A DNA stretch of 6,758 nt from Chloroflexota bacterium (GTDB lineage: Bacteria; Chloroflexota; Anaerolineae; J036; Brachytrichaceae), in contig JAKALH010000156.1 in assembly GCA_021813225.1 (NCBI GenBank), positions 1 to 6,758 on the forward strand. The letters run 5' to 3'. How positions within the stretch are numbered: the first letter of the stretch is position 1; the number at the start of each line of letters is the position of its first letter. Under the pieces are notes generated by a model. That model saw nothing but the letters and a program-made list of their open reading frames with translations, did no database searches and had not been told where the DNA came from. A program made the position numbers and the translations under genes. Positions 6,310 through 6,758 of the stretch are shown here, one piece after another.

Positions 6310-6594
6310 GTGTCCACGGCAGCCAGTATCGCGTTGATATTTCTGATCGTCGAGACAATGTTTGCCGCGCTCGTCTTTCTGGCGCTGTTCGCGGCGATGG
6401 TGTACGGCATGCACAAGCTGCGCGGCCTGCTGAAGCGCCTCTTCCCCAAAGCGCAGGAAATCACGCAGCAGGTCAGCGACATCACCCGGCAGGTCAGCGA
6501 CAGGGTGGCCGCGCCGTTTCTGTGGGCGCAAAGCTCCAGCGCCGGCGCGCGCGCCGGTGTGCGCCGCGCCTGGCACAACCTCACAAGTAAATGA
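6310..6594 (+). CDS. Small single-pass membrane protein with cytoplasmic amphipathic tail, function unknown
   Basis: The start is GTG at 6310, chosen because AAGGA (6296-6300) lies 9 nt upstream. The 94-residue product has one clear transmembrane helix (about 7-33) containing a buried Glu15, followed by a basic patch (HKLRGLLKR, 35-43) that predicts the C-terminus stays in the cytoplasm. Residues 48-66 form an amphipathic or short coiled-coil helix with two tandem heptads, ITQQVSD and ITRQVSD. There is no cleavable signal peptide and no catalytic motif. Similar short proteins with a FLIVE-type helix occur, as I recall, in Anaerolineae genomes, and the layout loosely resembles DUF948-like proteins; a role in membrane organisation is a guess. 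It lies 76 bp after the epimerase gene and just before the hairpin-rich repeats, so it probably ends the transcription unit. Confidence 0.68.
   Translation: MSTAASIALIFLIVETMFAALVFLALFAAMVYGMHKLRGLLKRLFPKAQEITQQVSDITRQVSDRVAAPFLWAQSSSAGARAGVRRAWHNLTSK
6460..6501 (+). repeat. 21-bp in-frame tandem duplication inside the small membrane protein gene
   Basis: Bases 6460-6480 and 6481-6501 match at 19 of 21 positions and encode the consecutive heptads ITQQVSD and ITRQVSD. Near-identity at the DNA level points to a recent duplication rather than an old protein repeat. Confidence 0.75.
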
Positions 6595-6676
6595 CGTGCG
6601 GGCAGGCCGGCGTGCCCGCCCGATGCCGCAGGGGCAACACGCAGGTCGCCCCGCACGTATAACCATCTCGCCAGGA
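6595..6676. repeat. GC-rich intergenic repeat, copy 1 (82 bp, two hairpins)
   Basis: This copy begins directly after the stop codon at 6594 and is closely repeated by 6677-6758. It can form two hairpins: GCGGGCA (6598-6604) with TGCCCGC (6613-6619), and GGGGCAAC (6631-6638) with GTCGCCCC (6645-6652), the latter with one mismatch. The first hairpin could slow or end transcription of the upstream genes, but no T-run follows, so it is not a standard intrinsic terminator. The layout recalls REP/BIME-type intergenic elements. Confidence 0.75.
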
Positions 6677-6758
6677 CGCGCGGGCAGGCCGGCGTGCCTG
6701 CCCGATGCCGCAAGCGGGCGACACACAGGTCGCCCCGTACGGATAACCGTCTCGCCAG
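6677..6758. repeat. GC-rich intergenic repeat, copy 2 (reaches right edge)
   Basis: This copy repeats 6595-6676 with a few substitutions and a 2-bp insertion in its middle. It stops at the window edge just where copy 1 has two more bases, so the array may go on. Its hairpins are perfect: CGGGCAGG (6681-6688) with CCTGCCCG (6697-6704), and GGGCGAC (6716-6722) with GTCGCCC (6729-6735). Retention of both stems, despite differing bases between the copies, suggests the structure matters. Confidence 0.75.

Noticed and set aside
6542..6557. 16-bp perfect GC palindrome CCGGCGCGCGCGCCGG
   Set aside because: It lies within coding sequence of the small membrane protein and is explained by Ala/Gly/Arg codons in high-GC DNA. 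It is not evidence of a site by itself.
6595..6758. CRISPR array
   Set aside because: The units are about 82 bp with similarity along their whole length and only two copies; there are no short identical repeats separated by unique spacers.

Overview
The window looks like chromosomal DNA from a high-GC bacterium, most likely a Chloroflexota (Anaerolineae-like) lineage. That placement is an inference. It rests on high GC with strongly GC-biased third positions, a P-loop/Csx3 fusion, an exonuclease-helicase DinG fusion, a short-form GlgC, a small one-helix membrane protein of a type I recall from Anaerolineae, and GC-rich intergenic hairpin repeats. No RNA gene, insertion sequence, CRISPR array or cas effector gene is visible.

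Left end (1-1324): two divergent genes that both look like ancillary parts of type III CRISPR cyclic-oligoadenylate (cOA) signalling. On the minus strand, only the first 30 codons of a gene lie in the window (90 to 1). They carry the nucleotide-binding-loop signature of CARF / ring-nuclease-type CRISPR proteins. On the plus strand (140-1324) is a 394-residue protein with an N-terminal P-loop NTPase domain followed by two Csx3-like domains. Both Csx3 copies appear to lack the catalytic histidine of studied Csx3 enzymes. The 49-bp space between the two start codons, together with the start of the minus gene, holds a good sigma70-type promoter flanked by a 7-bp inverted repeat, suggesting coordinated divergent control. 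This is the most unusual part of the window.

Transition (1325-1592): 268 bp with no plus-strand gene. A 58-codon minus-strand ORF with a strong ribosome binding site lies here, tail-to-tail with the Csx3 gene. Its reality is uncertain.

Centre and right (1593-6594): housekeeping-type genes, all on the plus strand. They are a DnaQ-like exonuclease/DinG helicase fusion (DNA repair; all four Fe-S cysteines present), glgC (ADP-glucose synthesis for glycogen), a methylmalonyl-CoA epimerase (propionyl-CoA/succinyl-CoA interconversion), and a small membrane protein. glgC follows the helicase after 40 bp and the epimerase follows glgC after 14 bp, so these could be cotranscribed. Their functions do not form one pathway.

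Intergenic repeats: a heptanucleotide GTCAGAG tandem array sits between the epimerase and the small membrane protein gene. The window ends in two copies of an 82-84-bp repeat, each able to form two hairpins; the array probably continues beyond the right edge.
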